Shown here piece after piece: positions 16,916 through 25,910 of a stretch of DNA of 64,000 nucleotides. Made by a program: the position numbers and the translations under genes. The notes beneath the pieces were generated by a model that was not told the DNA's origin, did not search any database, and saw only the letters and a program-made list of their open reading frames with translations. Numbering within the stretch: the first letter of the stretch is position 1; each line of letters opens with the position of its first letter. The stretch is from NCBI RefSeq assembly GCF_000193495.2, contig NZ_AP023410.1, positions 2,170,001-2,234,000 on the forward strand, written 5' to 3'. The stretch comes from Acetobacter aceti NBRC 14818. Lineage in GTDB: Bacteria > Pseudomonadota > Alphaproteobacteria > Acetobacterales > Acetobacteraceae.

Positions 16916-17528
16916 GTTTAAAGAGCATAAATCCAAACACCGTTCCTCCCGCCATGCAGGCGGCGAACATTCCAAAGGTCGTCGCCAGTTCGGTGGTGGC
17001 TCCCGTCACGGTTTCGGCAGAGGCGATTTCCCTGCCGGACGCAAACTCAGCTCCGGCGAACTGCAACTGGTTCTTCTGGCGCTTCTGGAAACCCAGCCCG
17101 CGCACGGTTATGAGCTGATCCGTCTTCTTGAAGAAAAATCCGGTGGTTTTTACGCACCAAGTCCGGGCATGGTTTACCCAGCCCTCACTTACCTTGATGA
17201 GACCGGCCAGGTCACGGCGTCTCCGGAAGGCAACCGCAAACTCTATACGCTGACCGATGAAGGCAAGGCCCTTCTCGAAGCCAATCGCGAACAGGCTGAG
17301 ACAATCCTCGAAACCCTGAAGCGGATCGGCAGTCGCATGGGCGAAGTGCGGGAAGCGTTTTCGGGCGTCGACGATGCAGACCCGCGTGCTTCCGACGAAT
17401 TTCACGAAGCCCGACATGCTTTCAAACAGGCCATGATGCGTCAGCGCGGATGTGGGCCTGAAGAAAAGAAGCGCATCATCGAGATCCTCAAGCGCGCCAC
17501 AGCAGAGATTCTCAACAAACCTGAGTAA
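16914..17528 (+). CDS. PadR family transcriptional regulator, NfeR/YqjI-like
   Basis: A 204-residue regulator. Residues 1-42 are rich in His, Lys, Arg and Gly (HKSKHRSSRHAGGEHSKGRR), a tail like that of E. coli YqjI/NfeR, which binds nickel or iron. A PadR winged helix follows (LSSGELQLVLLALL, HGYELIRLLEEKSGG, PSPGMVYPALTYLDETG), then a helical C-terminal dimer domain. The next gene is a siderophore-interacting ferric reductase, the known target of NfeR, which strengthens the assignment. The ATG has no clear Shine-Dalgarno and overlaps a dyad, so a leaderless mRNA is possible. Confidence 0.87.
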   Translation: MFKEHKSKHRSSRHAGGEHSKGRRQFGGGSRHGFGRGDFPAGRKLSSGELQLVLLALLETQPAHGYELIRLLEEKSGGFYAPSPGMVYPALTYLDETGQVTASPEGNRKLYTLTDEGKALLEANREQAETILETLKRIGSRMGEVREAFSGVDDADPRASDEFHEARHAFKQAMMRQRGCGPEEKKRIIEILKRATAEILNKPE

Positions 17529-17554
17529 TCCAGACTTTTTCAATGGAGACGCGC

Positions 17555-18370
17555 ATGAACTCCCTGTCCCGGACGCCACTGCGCGTCCGCCAACCCGTGC
17601 GTCTGCGGATGGTGCATGTCGCACGGATCGAACAACTCTCCCCCCTGATGCGCCGCATCATTTTCACAGGCGATGACCTGCATGATTTCAGTTCGACTGC
17701 CGCCGACGATCATGTCAAACTGTTCTTTCCACTCCCCGGACAGGACACTCCTGTCCTGCCGGAGGTGGACACTGGCGGTCGCCCGGTGCGCTCCGCCTCG
17801 TCAGCCGTGATCAAGCGTGACTATACACCACGCTTTTTCAATCCAGAGACAAATGAACTCGCCATCGAGTTCGTCCTGCATGGCGACGGCCCTGCGGCAA
17901 CATGGGCAGCTCAGGCCCAACCCGGCCAGACACTTGGTATCGGTGGCCCGAAAGGCTCTTTCGTGGTTTCCGAAAATTACGCGCATTATCTGCTGATCGG
18001 CGATCAGACCGCGCTCCCCGCTATCGCCCGCCGGCTGGAAGAAATGCCGGAAGGCGCCAATGTCACGGCCATGGTCGAGGTTGCCGACGCAAAAGAAGAA
18101 CGTCCGCTGGCAAGCAAAGCCAATGCCAGCATTGTCTGGCTACCTCGTAATGGCGTGGAAGCAGGAAAATCAACGGTTCTTCAGGAGGCTTTGAAAAGCT
18201 ATTCCCTTCCGTCAGATGACCTGCATGTCTGGATTGGTGCTGAAATCGAAACAGCCCGCCAGCTTCGTACTCTGCTCATCGAAGAAAAAGGCATGACGCG
18301 AGAGCACATTCGCGCAGCAGGTTACTGGCGGTTGGGCGCGACAGACGGCGGCGGGCGTGTGGAGGACTAA
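17555..18370 (+). CDS. Siderophore-interacting protein (NfeF/YqjH/ViuB-like ferric reductase)
   Basis: A 271-residue cytoplasmic flavoprotein that reduces ferric-siderophore or ferric-citrate complexes to release iron. The start MNSLSRTPLR is preferred because GGAG sits six bases upstream; an in-frame ATG at 17543 is also possible. The FAD-binding motif RDYTPR is at residues 88-93 and HGDGPAATWA follows. The NAD(P)H-binding SIP domain shows GDQTALPAIARRLEEMP, and the C-terminal signature is AAGYWRLGATD. It lies 26 bp after the PadR gene, so the pair is probably one metal-responsive operon. Confidence 0.92.
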   Translation: MNSLSRTPLRVRQPVRLRMVHVARIEQLSPLMRRIIFTGDDLHDFSSTAADDHVKLFFPLPGQDTPVLPEVDTGGRPVRSASSAVIKRDYTPRFFNPETNELAIEFVLHGDGPAATWAAQAQPGQTLGIGGPKGSFVVSENYAHYLLIGDQTALPAIARRLEEMPEGANVTAMVEVADAKEERPLASKANASIVWLPRNGVEAGKSTVLQEALKSYSLPSDDLHVWIGAEIETARQLRTLLIEEKGMTREHIRAAGYWRLGATDGGGRVED

Positions 18371-18378
18371 ATCGGGCT

Positions 18379-19206
18379 CTACAGACCACGATCCCGCTTG
18401 ATGACATCCCACGCCGCATTGATGCTGGCGATCCTGACAACGGCAGCATCAATTTCAGACTGAGGAGCATTACGCGCCGAAAGTGCATCCGGGTGATTGG
18501 CGCGCACCAGCGTCCGCCAGGTGGCCCGGATTTCGTCGTTCGATGCGTCTATGGAAACGCCCAACACCTGATAGGCGGCATTCTCGGCCATGGCCGGGCG
18601 TGAGCGTCCGCCTTCAGCCCGGCTCCAGGCACCAGCGCTTAAGCCAAACGCCTTATGCACGTTTTTCAGAAATCTGATTTCAGCCGGATGCAGGACTTCG
18701 TCTTTTGCACAGTCTGCCCGCGCCACGAAAAAGAGAACGCCGAGCAGATCCTCAAGCATGAGCTGGTCATCACGGTAAGCCTGACCGAGCTCCCGGGCGA
18801 ATCGCTCGTAATCATCCGTCCGCTGCCGGGCGAGATCGAACAGACGACCGACCTCCGGCTCGTTTTCAGGCGGAATTCTCAAACGCGACTTGAAAGCGTT
18901 AATTTCCTTGCGATTCACCGGCGCATCACATTTGGCCAGCTTGGCGCAAAGCAGAACGGTGCAGAGCGCGTAAAGCTGATCTTTCTTGCCCGTTACTGCG
19001 GCAAGCTTGGCCGCGACAAAGGCCGCCGCGCTGTTCGGATCAGGCGCAGCACGGGCCGCCCAGCGATCACTCCACCCGCCCGTCGGCGGCTCCAGAAGAG
19101 ACCCACGATCAGCCGCATGTCCGAGAGCCGCGCCCAGCACCGCTCCCATTCGTCCACCAACCGCAAACCCTGCCACGGTTCCGAACAGTTTGCCCCAGAT
19201 AGCCAT
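18379..19206 (-). CDS. TerB/DnaJ-domain protein (DjlA-like)
   Basis: A 275-residue protein similar in layout to the membrane co-chaperone DjlA. The N-terminus has a Gly/Ala helix with GxxxG spacing (residues 10-30) that may insert in the membrane. A TerB-like helical domain spans about 65-195, and a C-terminal J domain has the HPD motif at 238-240 (VRANHPDAL). J proteins stimulate DnaK ATPase. It converges on the siderophore-interacting protein gene with only 8 bp between stops. Confidence 0.85.
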   Translation of the reverse strand: MAIWGKLFGTVAGFAVGGRMGAVLGAALGHAADRGSLLEPPTGGWSDRWAARAAPDPNSAAAFVAAKLAAVTGKKDQLYALCTVLLCAKLAKCDAPVNRKEINAFKSRLRIPPENEPEVGRLFDLARQRTDDYERFARELGQAYRDDQLMLEDLLGVLFFVARADCAKDEVLHPAEIRFLKNVHKAFGLSAGAWSRAEGGRSRPAMAENAAYQVLGVSIDASNDEIRATWRTLVRANHPDALSARNAPQSEIDAAVVRIASINAAWDVIKRDRGL

Positions 19207-19306
19207 GAGAAGAGTCTAGCCTTACTTCAGCGGGGACTAAAGCCCCCTTATGGTCAGGCCAGCCAGCCTCCCGCAACAAGGCCCGAAATTCCGCCAGTTC
19301 TCTCGC

Positions 19307-19483
19307 TTAGGACGTCGTTTCCGAAGGCCGATCAATGGCCGAATGGGCCAGACCGACCAGATCATTCGCAAGCCCCGGCAGACCGGCCTGCCAGACAACA
19401 TCCGCCAGCTGAAGCAGGGAATGGGAGATCAGCATCGGGCTGGCCTCGGGGCAGTGCGGCAGACGTAGAATATTCCCTGACAT
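19307..19483 (-). CDS. Small hypothetical protein
   Basis: A possible 58-residue protein starting MSGNILRLPHCPEASPMLIS, on the same strand as its neighbours. The frame is open further upstream, but that part lacks coding character. No domain is recognised and the ribosome-binding site is weak (GAGA). It may be a genuine lineage-specific small gene or chance. It lies 100 bp upstream of the TerB/DnaJ gene. Confidence 0.35.
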   Translation of the reverse strand: MSGNILRLPHCPEASPMLISHSLLQLADVVWQAGLPGLANDLVGLAHSAIDRPSETTS

Positions 19484-19690
19484 GGATGTCTCATCTGAGG
19501 TCTTGGGGTTTGAAGCGTTTTCTCTTCTGGCACGCGACGCTAGAAGTGCCGGGGTTTCTGAAGGGTTAATCAGACAAGAAATTGGAGCGTTCTTCATTTT
19601 GGTAAACTGCGCATTCCTGATTGGGCAGAGAGCGCCGTCCCAGACAGATTTTACCATTCTTCCTTATGGAATACGGTTTTTCTGCCAGTT

Positions 19691-19960
19691 TCATAAATCG
19701 GGAGACGACTGCGTGACTGTATCCTGTCCCAAAGACGAAACAGCATCAGATCTGGAGGCTTGCAATGCTGCAACACGTAAGGCCGATGCGAGGGGACGAT
19801 TCGGGGCCCGTTTTCCGTCGATGCTCTCCACGAGTTTGCCAATCGTCTGACCTTGCTGCTGCGCCAATTCATCCAGCACAGCCCAGAATTCCGGTTCCAG
19901 CGCCACACTGGTCCCATGCCCGGAAAGGATAAGACTGCGCTTGAGGAGGTGACGCGTCAT
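19691..19960 (-). CDS. Ribbon-helix-helix domain protein
   Basis: An 89-residue protein of the RHH_4 type (PF13467), a class found widely in alphaproteobacteria. The core reads LSGHGTSVALEPEFWAVLDE then GQTIGKLVESIDG and LASALRVAALQ, the beta-strand, helix, helix pattern of ribbon-helix-helix DNA-binding proteins. Its targets are unknown. The ATG overlaps the queG stop (ATGA), so it is translated as the second gene of a queG operon. Confidence 0.85.
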   Translation of the reverse strand: MTRHLLKRSLILSGHGTSVALEPEFWAVLDELAQQQGQTIGKLVESIDGKRAPNRPLASALRVAALQASRSDAVSSLGQDTVTQSSPDL

Positions 19961-21093
19961 AAGCCCGGCCTTGCCGGCATCGGAGACGAGACTGTCTGCG
20001 CCAGCCGTTTCACAGCCCAGTCCGCAGCCTCCGCCACGACCGGATCAGCATCATCCCGTAACCGTTCCGCAATCGGCCCCATACCTTCATCCCCTGAATT
20101 ACCGATGGCGATGAGCACATTCCGCACGAAGCGGTTACGCCCGATCCGCTTGATCGGCGAGCCCGAAAACAGGGTGCGGAACCCGGCATCATCCAGCGCC
20201 GCCAACTCCGACAGGCGAGGCGCGATCAGATCCTCGCGCGCCTTCAGCTTCATCACCCGTGATTCCTCGGCAAAGCGATTCCATGGACAGGCGGACAGAC
20301 AGTCATCACAGCCATAGATATGGTTTCCCATCGCCTCTCTGAATTCGTGAGGAATGGGACCTGCATGCTCGATGGTGAGATATGAAATGCAGCGTCGGGC
20401 ATCCAGCCGATAGGGCGAGGGAAAGGCGCTGGTGGGGCAGACTTCGAGGCAGCGCGAACAACTCCCACACTGTCCCGCCCGGTGAGGTGTCGGCGGCAGT
20501 TCGAGCGTCGTGTAGATTTCACCCAGCAGCAGCCAGCTTCCATGATCTCGCGACACGAGGTTGGTGTGTTTCCCCTGCCAGCCAAGTCCGGCCTGTTCAG
20601 CCAGAGGCTTTTCGGGCACCGGCGCGGTATCGACAAAGACCTTCACCTCCGCCTCAAGCTGCGCCCGCCGCGTTTCCGCGACCAGATACTGCGCCAGATG
20701 CTTGAGCATCCCCTTGATGATGTCATGATAATCCCGGTTGCGGGCATAGATCGAGATATTGCCGCACGCCTTGTCGGCAAGTGTCGCCAGTGGGTCTCCC
20801 TCCGGCGCATAGGACAGACCGAGGGAAATCACGCTGCGGGCTTCCGGCCATAACCCGTTGGGATGCGCACGGGATTCCACCCGCTCGGCCATCCACGTCA
20901 TCGTGCTGTGGTGTCCCTGCGCAATCATGTCCCGCAGGCGGTCTCCCGTCTCCTCACCGATATCGGCAGCACAGATTCCAAAGGCATAAAAACCCAGTTC
21001 CCGTGCCTTGGTCTCCAGTCGCTCGACAAGCCTGTGCATCAATGTGGGGGAGGAGGACATCCCGGTTCGCTCTGTAATGGACTGGCTCTCCAT
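19957..21093 (-). CDS. queG: Epoxyqueuosine reductase
   Basis: Catalyses the last step of queuosine tRNA modification, reducing epoxyqueuosine with a cobalamin cofactor and two [4Fe-4S] clusters. The 378 residues include FVDTAPVPEKPLAEQAGLGW with the candidate catalytic Asp at 155. The clusters are marked by CGSCSRCLEVCP (Cys209, 212, 215, 219) and Cys235 with CDDCLSACPW (262, 265, 269). A HEAT-like C-terminal segment binds tRNA. Met12 (MSSSPTLMH) is an alternative start. It pairs functionally with tgt and queA, found at 54580-57001. Confidence 0.96.
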   Translation of the reverse strand: MESQSITERTGMSSSPTLMHRLVERLETKARELGFYAFGICAADIGEETGDRLRDMIAQGHHSTMTWMAERVESRAHPNGLWPEARSVISLGLSYAPEGDPLATLADKACGNISIYARNRDYHDIIKGMLKHLAQYLVAETRRAQLEAEVKVFVDTAPVPEKPLAEQAGLGWQGKHTNLVSRDHGSWLLLGEIYTTLELPPTPHRAGQCGSCSRCLEVCPTSAFPSPYRLDARRCISYLTIEHAGPIPHEFREAMGNHIYGCDDCLSACPWNRFAEESRVMKLKAREDLIAPRLSELAALDDAGFRTLFSGSPIKRIGRNRFVRNVLIAIGNSGDEGMGPIAERLRDDADPVVAEAADWAVKRLAQTVSSPMPARPGL

Positions 21094-21130
21094 AATGGAA
21101 ATAAAAGTTTGAGGTGTCGTCTTATTTCAA

Positions 21131-21180
21131 AGAGACGACGCTCCTGAAGCTTTTTGGAAAAAGCTTCACCAAAAACTTCT
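21131..21180. repeat. Intergenic palindromic repeat, family B copy 2
   Basis: AGAGACGACGCTCC is followed by GAAGCTTTTTGGAAAAAGCTTC, a near-perfect palindrome, and CACCAAAAACTTCT. It lies in the gap between queG and hemF. The remaining 260 bp to hemF hold no recognisable gene. Confidence 0.7.
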
Positions 21181-21446
21181 TTATGACTCATCAGGGACAT
21201 TGCGGAATACGTCTTTGAAACAGGGCACTCGGCAGGACCTCTGCTCCACAGGCAGGAGCCCTACCCCCATGTTTCCAAGGGCAACAACTGCCCCGAAACA
21301 CACCCTCTTGCAATCACAGCCCGGATATCGCACCCCATAGGCGCATTCTGCGCGTCCGCCACGGAACCGAGCCCATGCGCGCCAGCCAGTGGACCAGACC
21401 GGGGGACCCAACAGGACGCACTGACAGGATCAGGAGATATCCGGCT

Positions 21447-22376
21447 ATGGATGAAACCACCGCCCCTTCCTCTGCCGACGCCCGGCATTACGAACCTCTG
21501 AAGCCGGAAGCGCAGCAGTGGTTTGAATCGCTGCGCGACCGGATCTGCGCCGCTTTCGAGAGCATCGAAACGGACGCCGCAGAGATGAACGCCCCCACCC
21601 TGCCGGGACGTTCCACAGCCCCTGGACGGTTCGAACGCACGGCATGGACCCGCGAAGCGGGAGACGACGCCCACACTGAAGGTGGCGGCGTGATGAGCGT
21701 CATGCGTGGACGCGTGTTCGAGAAGGTAGGCGTCAATGTCTCGGTCGTCTCAGGCGAGTTCAGCCCGGAGTTCCGCAAGTCGATCCCCGGCGCGTCCGAA
21801 GACCCGCGTTTCTTCGCCACCGGCATCAGTCTGGTCGCCCATATGTGCAGCCCCGTGGTGCCCGCAGCCCATTTCAACACACGGATGATCGTCACGACCG
21901 AAGGATGGTTCGGCGGCGGTGGCGACATCACCCCGATGTTCCCCGAAAGCGAGGAAGCGCAGGACGACGCTGCCATCTTCCACGACAGCTTCCGGATTGC
22001 CTGTGAAAAACACGATCCTGAATACTACCCGCGCTTCAAAGCCTGGTGCGACAAGTATTTCTACCTGCCGCATCGCCTCGAGCCACGCGGTCTGGGCGGT
22101 ATCTTCTACGACCGTCTCCACAGCGGCGACCCGCTCATGGATTTCGCTTTTACAAAAGATGTGGGACTCGCCTTCCTTGAGGCCTTTCCCAACATCGTGC
22201 GGTCCCGCATGATGGAGCACTGGACACCCGAACAGCGCGAGCAGCAACTGATCCGGCGTGGACGGTATGTGGAATTCAATCTGTTGCAGGACCGGGGCAC
22301 ACTTTTCGGGCTGAAGACCGGTGGCCACACCGAGGCGATCCTCATGAGCATGCCTCCCGAGGTGAAGTGGCCCTGA
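21447..22376 (+). CDS. hemF: Oxygen-dependent coproporphyrinogen III oxidase
   Basis: Converts coproporphyrinogen III to protoporphyrinogen IX in haem synthesis under aerobic conditions. The start [10 protein letters not shown] has AGGAG upstream and gives 309 residues; the frame is open further back to 21375. Family motifs visible are [62 protein letters not shown] and the C-terminal [15 protein letters not shown] with GLKTGG. The His in AHFNTR and the Asp/His residues at the active-site face agree with the family. Appropriate for an obligate aerobe. Confidence 0.97.
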   Translation: MDETTAPSSADARHYEPLKPEAQQWFESLRDRICAAFESIETDAAEMNAPTLPGRSTAPGRFERTAWTREAGDDAHTEGGGVMSVMRGRVFEKVGVNVSVVSGEFSPEFRKSIPGASEDPRFFATGISLVAHMCSPVVPAAHFNTRMIVTTEGWFGGGGDITPMFPESEEAQDDAAIFHDSFRIACEKHDPEYYPRFKAWCDKYFYLPHRLEPRGLGGIFYDRLHSGDPLMDFAFTKDVGLAFLEAFPNIVRSRMMEHWTPEQREQQLIRRGRYVEFNLLQDRGTLFGLKTGGHTEAILMSMPPEVKWP

Positions 22377-22420
22377 TCCGTAAGGACGTGATCGCCACAG
22401 AACGGCCTTAACTTTATGGT

Positions 22421-22444
22421 GGTAATATTCCTGAAAATATTACC
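22421..22444. promoter_or_regulatory. Perfect dyad before the TctC-like gene
   Basis: GGTAATATT (22421-22429) and AATATTACC (22436-22444) are perfect inverted arms around CCTGAA. It ends 14 bases before the AAGGAG ribosome-binding site of the next gene and 45 bases after the hemF stop. It may be an operator or a leader hairpin. Confidence 0.5.
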
Positions 22445-22474
22445 CGGACCATCTTGCAAGGAGATCTCCGAGTT

Positions 22475-23620
22475 TTGCCAGAAAAAGACCTGCCACCCGA
22501 CTCCCGTTTTTCACGAGACCTTCTGCGGCGTCATAGTCGGCGGACCCTCCTGAAGGCGGCGCTCGGCCTCACGACAGGTTCTGGCGCAGGCTCTTTTCTG
22601 ACAGCCCGCGCCTTCGCCCGCCGCTCCGAGACCGACGGCCTGCTGCAGGCTGCCTCAGCTGCCATTCCGGCTCCGACAATCGGCACACCGGATCTTATCG
22701 TCGCCGGCAGTCCCGGCACCGGGCCGGCCCGGTGGGCGCCCGTTCTCGCGCCCTCCCTTGAAACGACGCTGCCGACTGATGGCCCGTTGAATCTGCATAA
22801 TGTCGCGGGTCAGGATGGCGTTACAGGAGCCAATTTCTTCGATGCGCAGGCCTCCGGAGAAAATGCTCTCCTCGTTCCCGGCACAGCCATCCTTGCCGCG
22901 CTGTCCGGTGATTCCCGCGTCCATTTCGATTACCAGCGCTGGCTACCGGTCGCGCTTGTCACCGGCTCTCCACTGGTTGTGGGACATGTCGATTTCCGCC
23001 GCTCCCTGCGGACGCTGCTCCAGAACCGGCCCGTACGCGTCGCCGTCACAACGCCTACAGGCGCTGAACTGCCGACGCTTCTCGCGATGGCCATCCTGTC
23101 GATGCGCGCTATTCCCGTCAGCGGGCTGGCAACACGAGACACCTCCATCGAGGCGCTGCAACGGGGTGAGGTCGATGTGGCGCAGCTGTCACCCGGTAGC
23201 GCCACGCCGGAACTGCTCGACGCCCTGAAAGCAAAGGGGTTTGTACCGCTGTTTTCCCTGACGACGGACACCGGCGGAAGCCTTCCGGATTTTGCGGGCC
23301 GGTTTACCAGCCTGCGGGGACATACGCCGGATCATCCACTTTTTCCCGCCTATCGGGCTGCGGCTCATGCAGCGTCCATTGAAGCCGCGCTGGTGCTCCC
23401 CATGCTCACACCGCCAGCAAATGCAGCGCTCTGGCGGCATGCAGCTCATCTGACCGCGAGCCTGCCCAGTGTTGATGAAGTCGCCCGGAGCAGCCACACG
23501 CGTCTCACGACAGAAGCTGATGTCCTGCCTTTTTATGCCGCGCTTTCTCCGCCACTCGCGAGCGTCCTCGCCTTTCGTCGGTGGTTGTCGGCGTCCTCCG
23601 TCTCCTGGCGCACCGGCTGA
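22475..23620 (+). CDS. TctC/Bug-like periplasmic substrate-binding protein
   Basis: About 381 residues, resembling the tripartite tricarboxylate (Bug) receptors. The TTG at 22475 is preferred because AAGGAG is 11 bases upstream; a TTG at 22454 overlaps that site. The N-terminus has a Tat-like signal, SRRTLLKAALGLTTG, around residue 21. The mature part shows DLIVAGSPGTGPARWAPVLA, NVAGQDGVTGANFF and WLPVALVTGSPLVVGH, equivalent to the conserved lobes of Bug proteins, though divergent. No TctA or TctB genes are adjacent, so it is an orphan receptor. The ligand is unknown. Confidence 0.65.
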   Translation: MPEKDLPPDSRFSRDLLRRHSRRTLLKAALGLTTGSGAGSFLTARAFARRSETDGLLQAASAAIPAPTIGTPDLIVAGSPGTGPARWAPVLAPSLETTLPTDGPLNLHNVAGQDGVTGANFFDAQASGENALLVPGTAILAALSGDSRVHFDYQRWLPVALVTGSPLVVGHVDFRRSLRTLLQNRPVRVAVTTPTGAELPTLLAMAILSMRAIPVSGLATRDTSIEALQRGEVDVAQLSPGSATPELLDALKAKGFVPLFSLTTDTGGSLPDFAGRFTSLRGHTPDHPLFPAYRAAAHAASIEAALVLPMLTPPANAALWRHAAHLTASLPSVDEVARSSHTRLTTEADVLPFYAALSPPLASVLAFRRWLSASSVSWRTG

Positions 23621-23647
23621 CAAACCGGCTCCAGACTGTAACGCCGA

Positions 23648-25489
23648 TCAGTTGCGCTGAAAGCCGTCCAGAAGACGGCCGATTTCGCCAATATCCGTTT
23701 CGGCCAGAACGCGCCGCGCCAGCAGACGACAGTCATTGTAACTGATATGGCGCACGATCTGCTTTACGCGCGGCACCATGGAAGCCGACATGGAAAAGGA
23801 CCGGCACCCCAGCCCGATCAGAAGAGGGGTCAGCCGAGGATTTCCGGCGATCTCTCCGCAGACAGACACAGGACATCGCTCAAGGAAGGCGGCTGAAAAA
23901 ACTTCGCCGATCATCCTCAGAACCGCCGGATGCAGCGGGTTGTAGAGCGCCAGCACGTCCGAAGACGCCCGGTCCGCCGCAAGGGTATACATCGTCAGAT
24001 CGTTTGATCCGATCGCCAGAAAATCGGCATACTGAGCGAGATGTCCCGACGTGAGGGCGGCCGCCGGGGTCTCGATCATTACCCCCAGCGGCGGCAGGGT
24101 CTCACCGGTTTCAATGCCCTTGCGCTTCAGCCGACGCGCCACCCGTTCGTAGATCTCACGGGCCGCGACAATTTCCGAAGCAACCGTGACCATCGGCAGC
24201 AACACCCGCACCGGCCCTTTCGCCGCAGCCCGCAGAATGGCCGCAAACTGCGTCTCCAGCAGCTCAGGATACTCGAGCAGAAGCCGGATTCCCCGCACGC
24301 CCAGAGCCGGATTGATGGAGTCACGCCCGACAATCCCGGCGCGAATAAGCGCCTCGCCCTGCTTCTCACCGCCCCAATCCAGAACCCGAATGGTCGTGGG
24401 ATCAGATCCCATTGTGGAGACAATCGCGGCATAAATGTCGTACTGCGTCGCTTCATCCGGAAGCGTTTCGGCGTTGATGAACAGGAACTCGGTCCGAAGC
24501 AATCCGATCCCGGCGGCGCCCGACTGCGCGATCAGAGGCAGCTCAGCCGGAAGTTCCAGATTGGCCTGCAGACTGATCTTCTCACCACTGGCCATGCGCG
24601 ACGACAGCCGCCGCATGCGTCCGAGTTCCTGCCGCTCCTGCGCATAGGCCGCGACCTGTTTGCGAGCCTGCCGTGTGGTGCGCGAGGACGGATCGACCGT
24701 GACGCTGCCTGAATAGCCGTCCACGACCAGCGTGGTTCCGTCGGTCACATGATCAAACAGCCCTTCGACCGCCAGCACGGCAGGCACACCGAGAGCCCGC
24801 AACATGATGGCCGTATGGCCCGTCGAGCCACCATCCTCGGTGACGACCGCCGCAACGCGAGCCGGATCGATCAGCGCAGCATCCGCAGGGCGGAGTGTAT
24901 GCGCCACCAGAATTGCGCCATTCGGCATATTGGACAGGGAAAGAAAGGATTCCCGCATGAGATTACGGATCACCCGGCGACCGATTTCACGAAACTCGCC
25001 AGCCCTACGCTCCGCCGCCGCCGCATCCTCTCCGACGAGTTGCCTCTCGTCTCTGGACGCCAGCATCAGCTCAGCCAGTTCAGCCGTCGCCTCATACACA
25101 GCGGCTTCGGCCGTCATGCCATCATCCAGCCGACTGACAACACCATTCTTCAGACGGGAAGGTCCCAGCATCCGCTGGTAGACTTCCAGCATCGGCCCGA
25201 TCTCGACCTGCGTTTCTTCCGGGAGGCGAGCGATACGGTTCTGAAGTTTTTTCAGCTGGCCAATGGACCGTTCAACCGCCTCACTGAACCGGGCATGTTC
25301 CTGCTCCCGTGTCAGATGGCTGATCCGGGCCCCCGGTTCCAGCGAGGGATCTTCGCCGACCACAAAGGCAGGGCCGATGGCGAAACCCGCTCCGATCGGC
25401 TCGCCATGAAGAAGATGTTCGCCGCCCGGCTCGTCCGTCCCACTTCTGGCGAGATCTACTCCACAACCGGAACTGCGGTGAGCGTTCAT
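23648..25489 (-). CDS. ptsI: Phosphoenolpyruvate-protein phosphotransferase (Enzyme I)
   Basis: A 613-residue PTS Enzyme I that autophosphorylates with PEP and passes phosphate to HPr. The swivelling phosphohistidine domain has GGSTGHTAIMLRAL, with His225 as the active residue. The PEP-binding TIM barrel follows, with GIGLLRTEFLF, RVLDWGGEKQGE (the family usually has DIGGDK here), IETPAAAL, AIGSNDLTMYTLAADR and VSVCGEIAG, whose Cys is the catalytic acid. There is no N-terminal GAF domain, so this is the EI-Gly type rather than PtsP. It lies 112 bp downstream of ptsH in a leftward cluster. Confidence 0.93.
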   Translation of the reverse strand: MNAHRSSGCGVDLARSGTDEPGGEHLLHGEPIGAGFAIGPAFVVGEDPSLEPGARISHLTREQEHARFSEAVERSIGQLKKLQNRIARLPEETQVEIGPMLEVYQRMLGPSRLKNGVVSRLDDGMTAEAAVYEATAELAELMLASRDERQLVGEDAAAAERRAGEFREIGRRVIRNLMRESFLSLSNMPNGAILVAHTLRPADAALIDPARVAAVVTEDGGSTGHTAIMLRALGVPAVLAVEGLFDHVTDGTTLVVDGYSGSVTVDPSSRTTRQARKQVAAYAQERQELGRMRRLSSRMASGEKISLQANLELPAELPLIAQSGAAGIGLLRTEFLFINAETLPDEATQYDIYAAIVSTMGSDPTTIRVLDWGGEKQGEALIRAGIVGRDSINPALGVRGIRLLLEYPELLETQFAAILRAAAKGPVRVLLPMVTVASEIVAAREIYERVARRLKRKGIETGETLPPLGVMIETPAAALTSGHLAQYADFLAIGSNDLTMYTLAADRASSDVLALYNPLHPAVLRMIGEVFSAAFLERCPVSVCGEIAGNPRLTPLLIGLGCRSFSMSASMVPRVKQIVRHISYNDCRLLARRVLAETDIGEIGRLLDGFQRN

Positions 25490-25601
25490 TTCATCCTCAT
25501 CAAGCCTGATCTGGCCATACGAAAACGTCTGACCGGATCAGGAGATCCGTCAGATCATCGCCCGGCGCAGCACTTATGAACCACAATGAAAGTCAGTTAC
25601 T

Positions 25602-25910
25602 CTAGCTGACCGCAGCGTCCGTCTCAGTATCTTCCCCAAACCCGCTGGCGACAAGAGCGTCCAGCGCCTCAAGGGCTTCCCCGGCCTGTACGCCTGTAGC
25701 CGACAGGGTGATCGTCGCACCAACCCCCGCCCCCAACAGCATGAGACCCATGATGGAACAGGCGGACACCACTTCGCTGCCGTAAGTGACTGTCACTTCG
25801 GCATTCCATTTCTCGGCTTCCGCAACAAACTTCGCCGAGGCGCGGGCATGCAATCCCTTGGCGTTCACGATTGTGACCGCCCGGGTCAGCATCATTTCCG
25901 AGGCTTCCAT
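25602..25910 (-). CDS. ptsH: Phosphocarrier protein HPr
   Basis: Small phosphocarrier between Enzyme I and EIIA. With the ATG at 25910 it has 102 residues, with the active His in KGLHARASAKF at 21 and the regulatory Ser in SIMGLMLLGAG at 52. Starting at Met7 (MLTRAVTIV) would give the canonical His15 and Ser46, so that may be the true start. The Ser is present, consistent with the HPr kinase gene nearby. The tail is acidic. The first ATG shares one base with the EIIA stop (TGATG). Confidence 0.94.
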   Translation of the reverse strand: MEASEMMLTRAVTIVNAKGLHARASAKFVAEAEKWNAEVTVTYGSEVVSACSIMGLMLLGAGVGATITLSATGVQAGEALEALDALVASGFGEDTETDAAVS

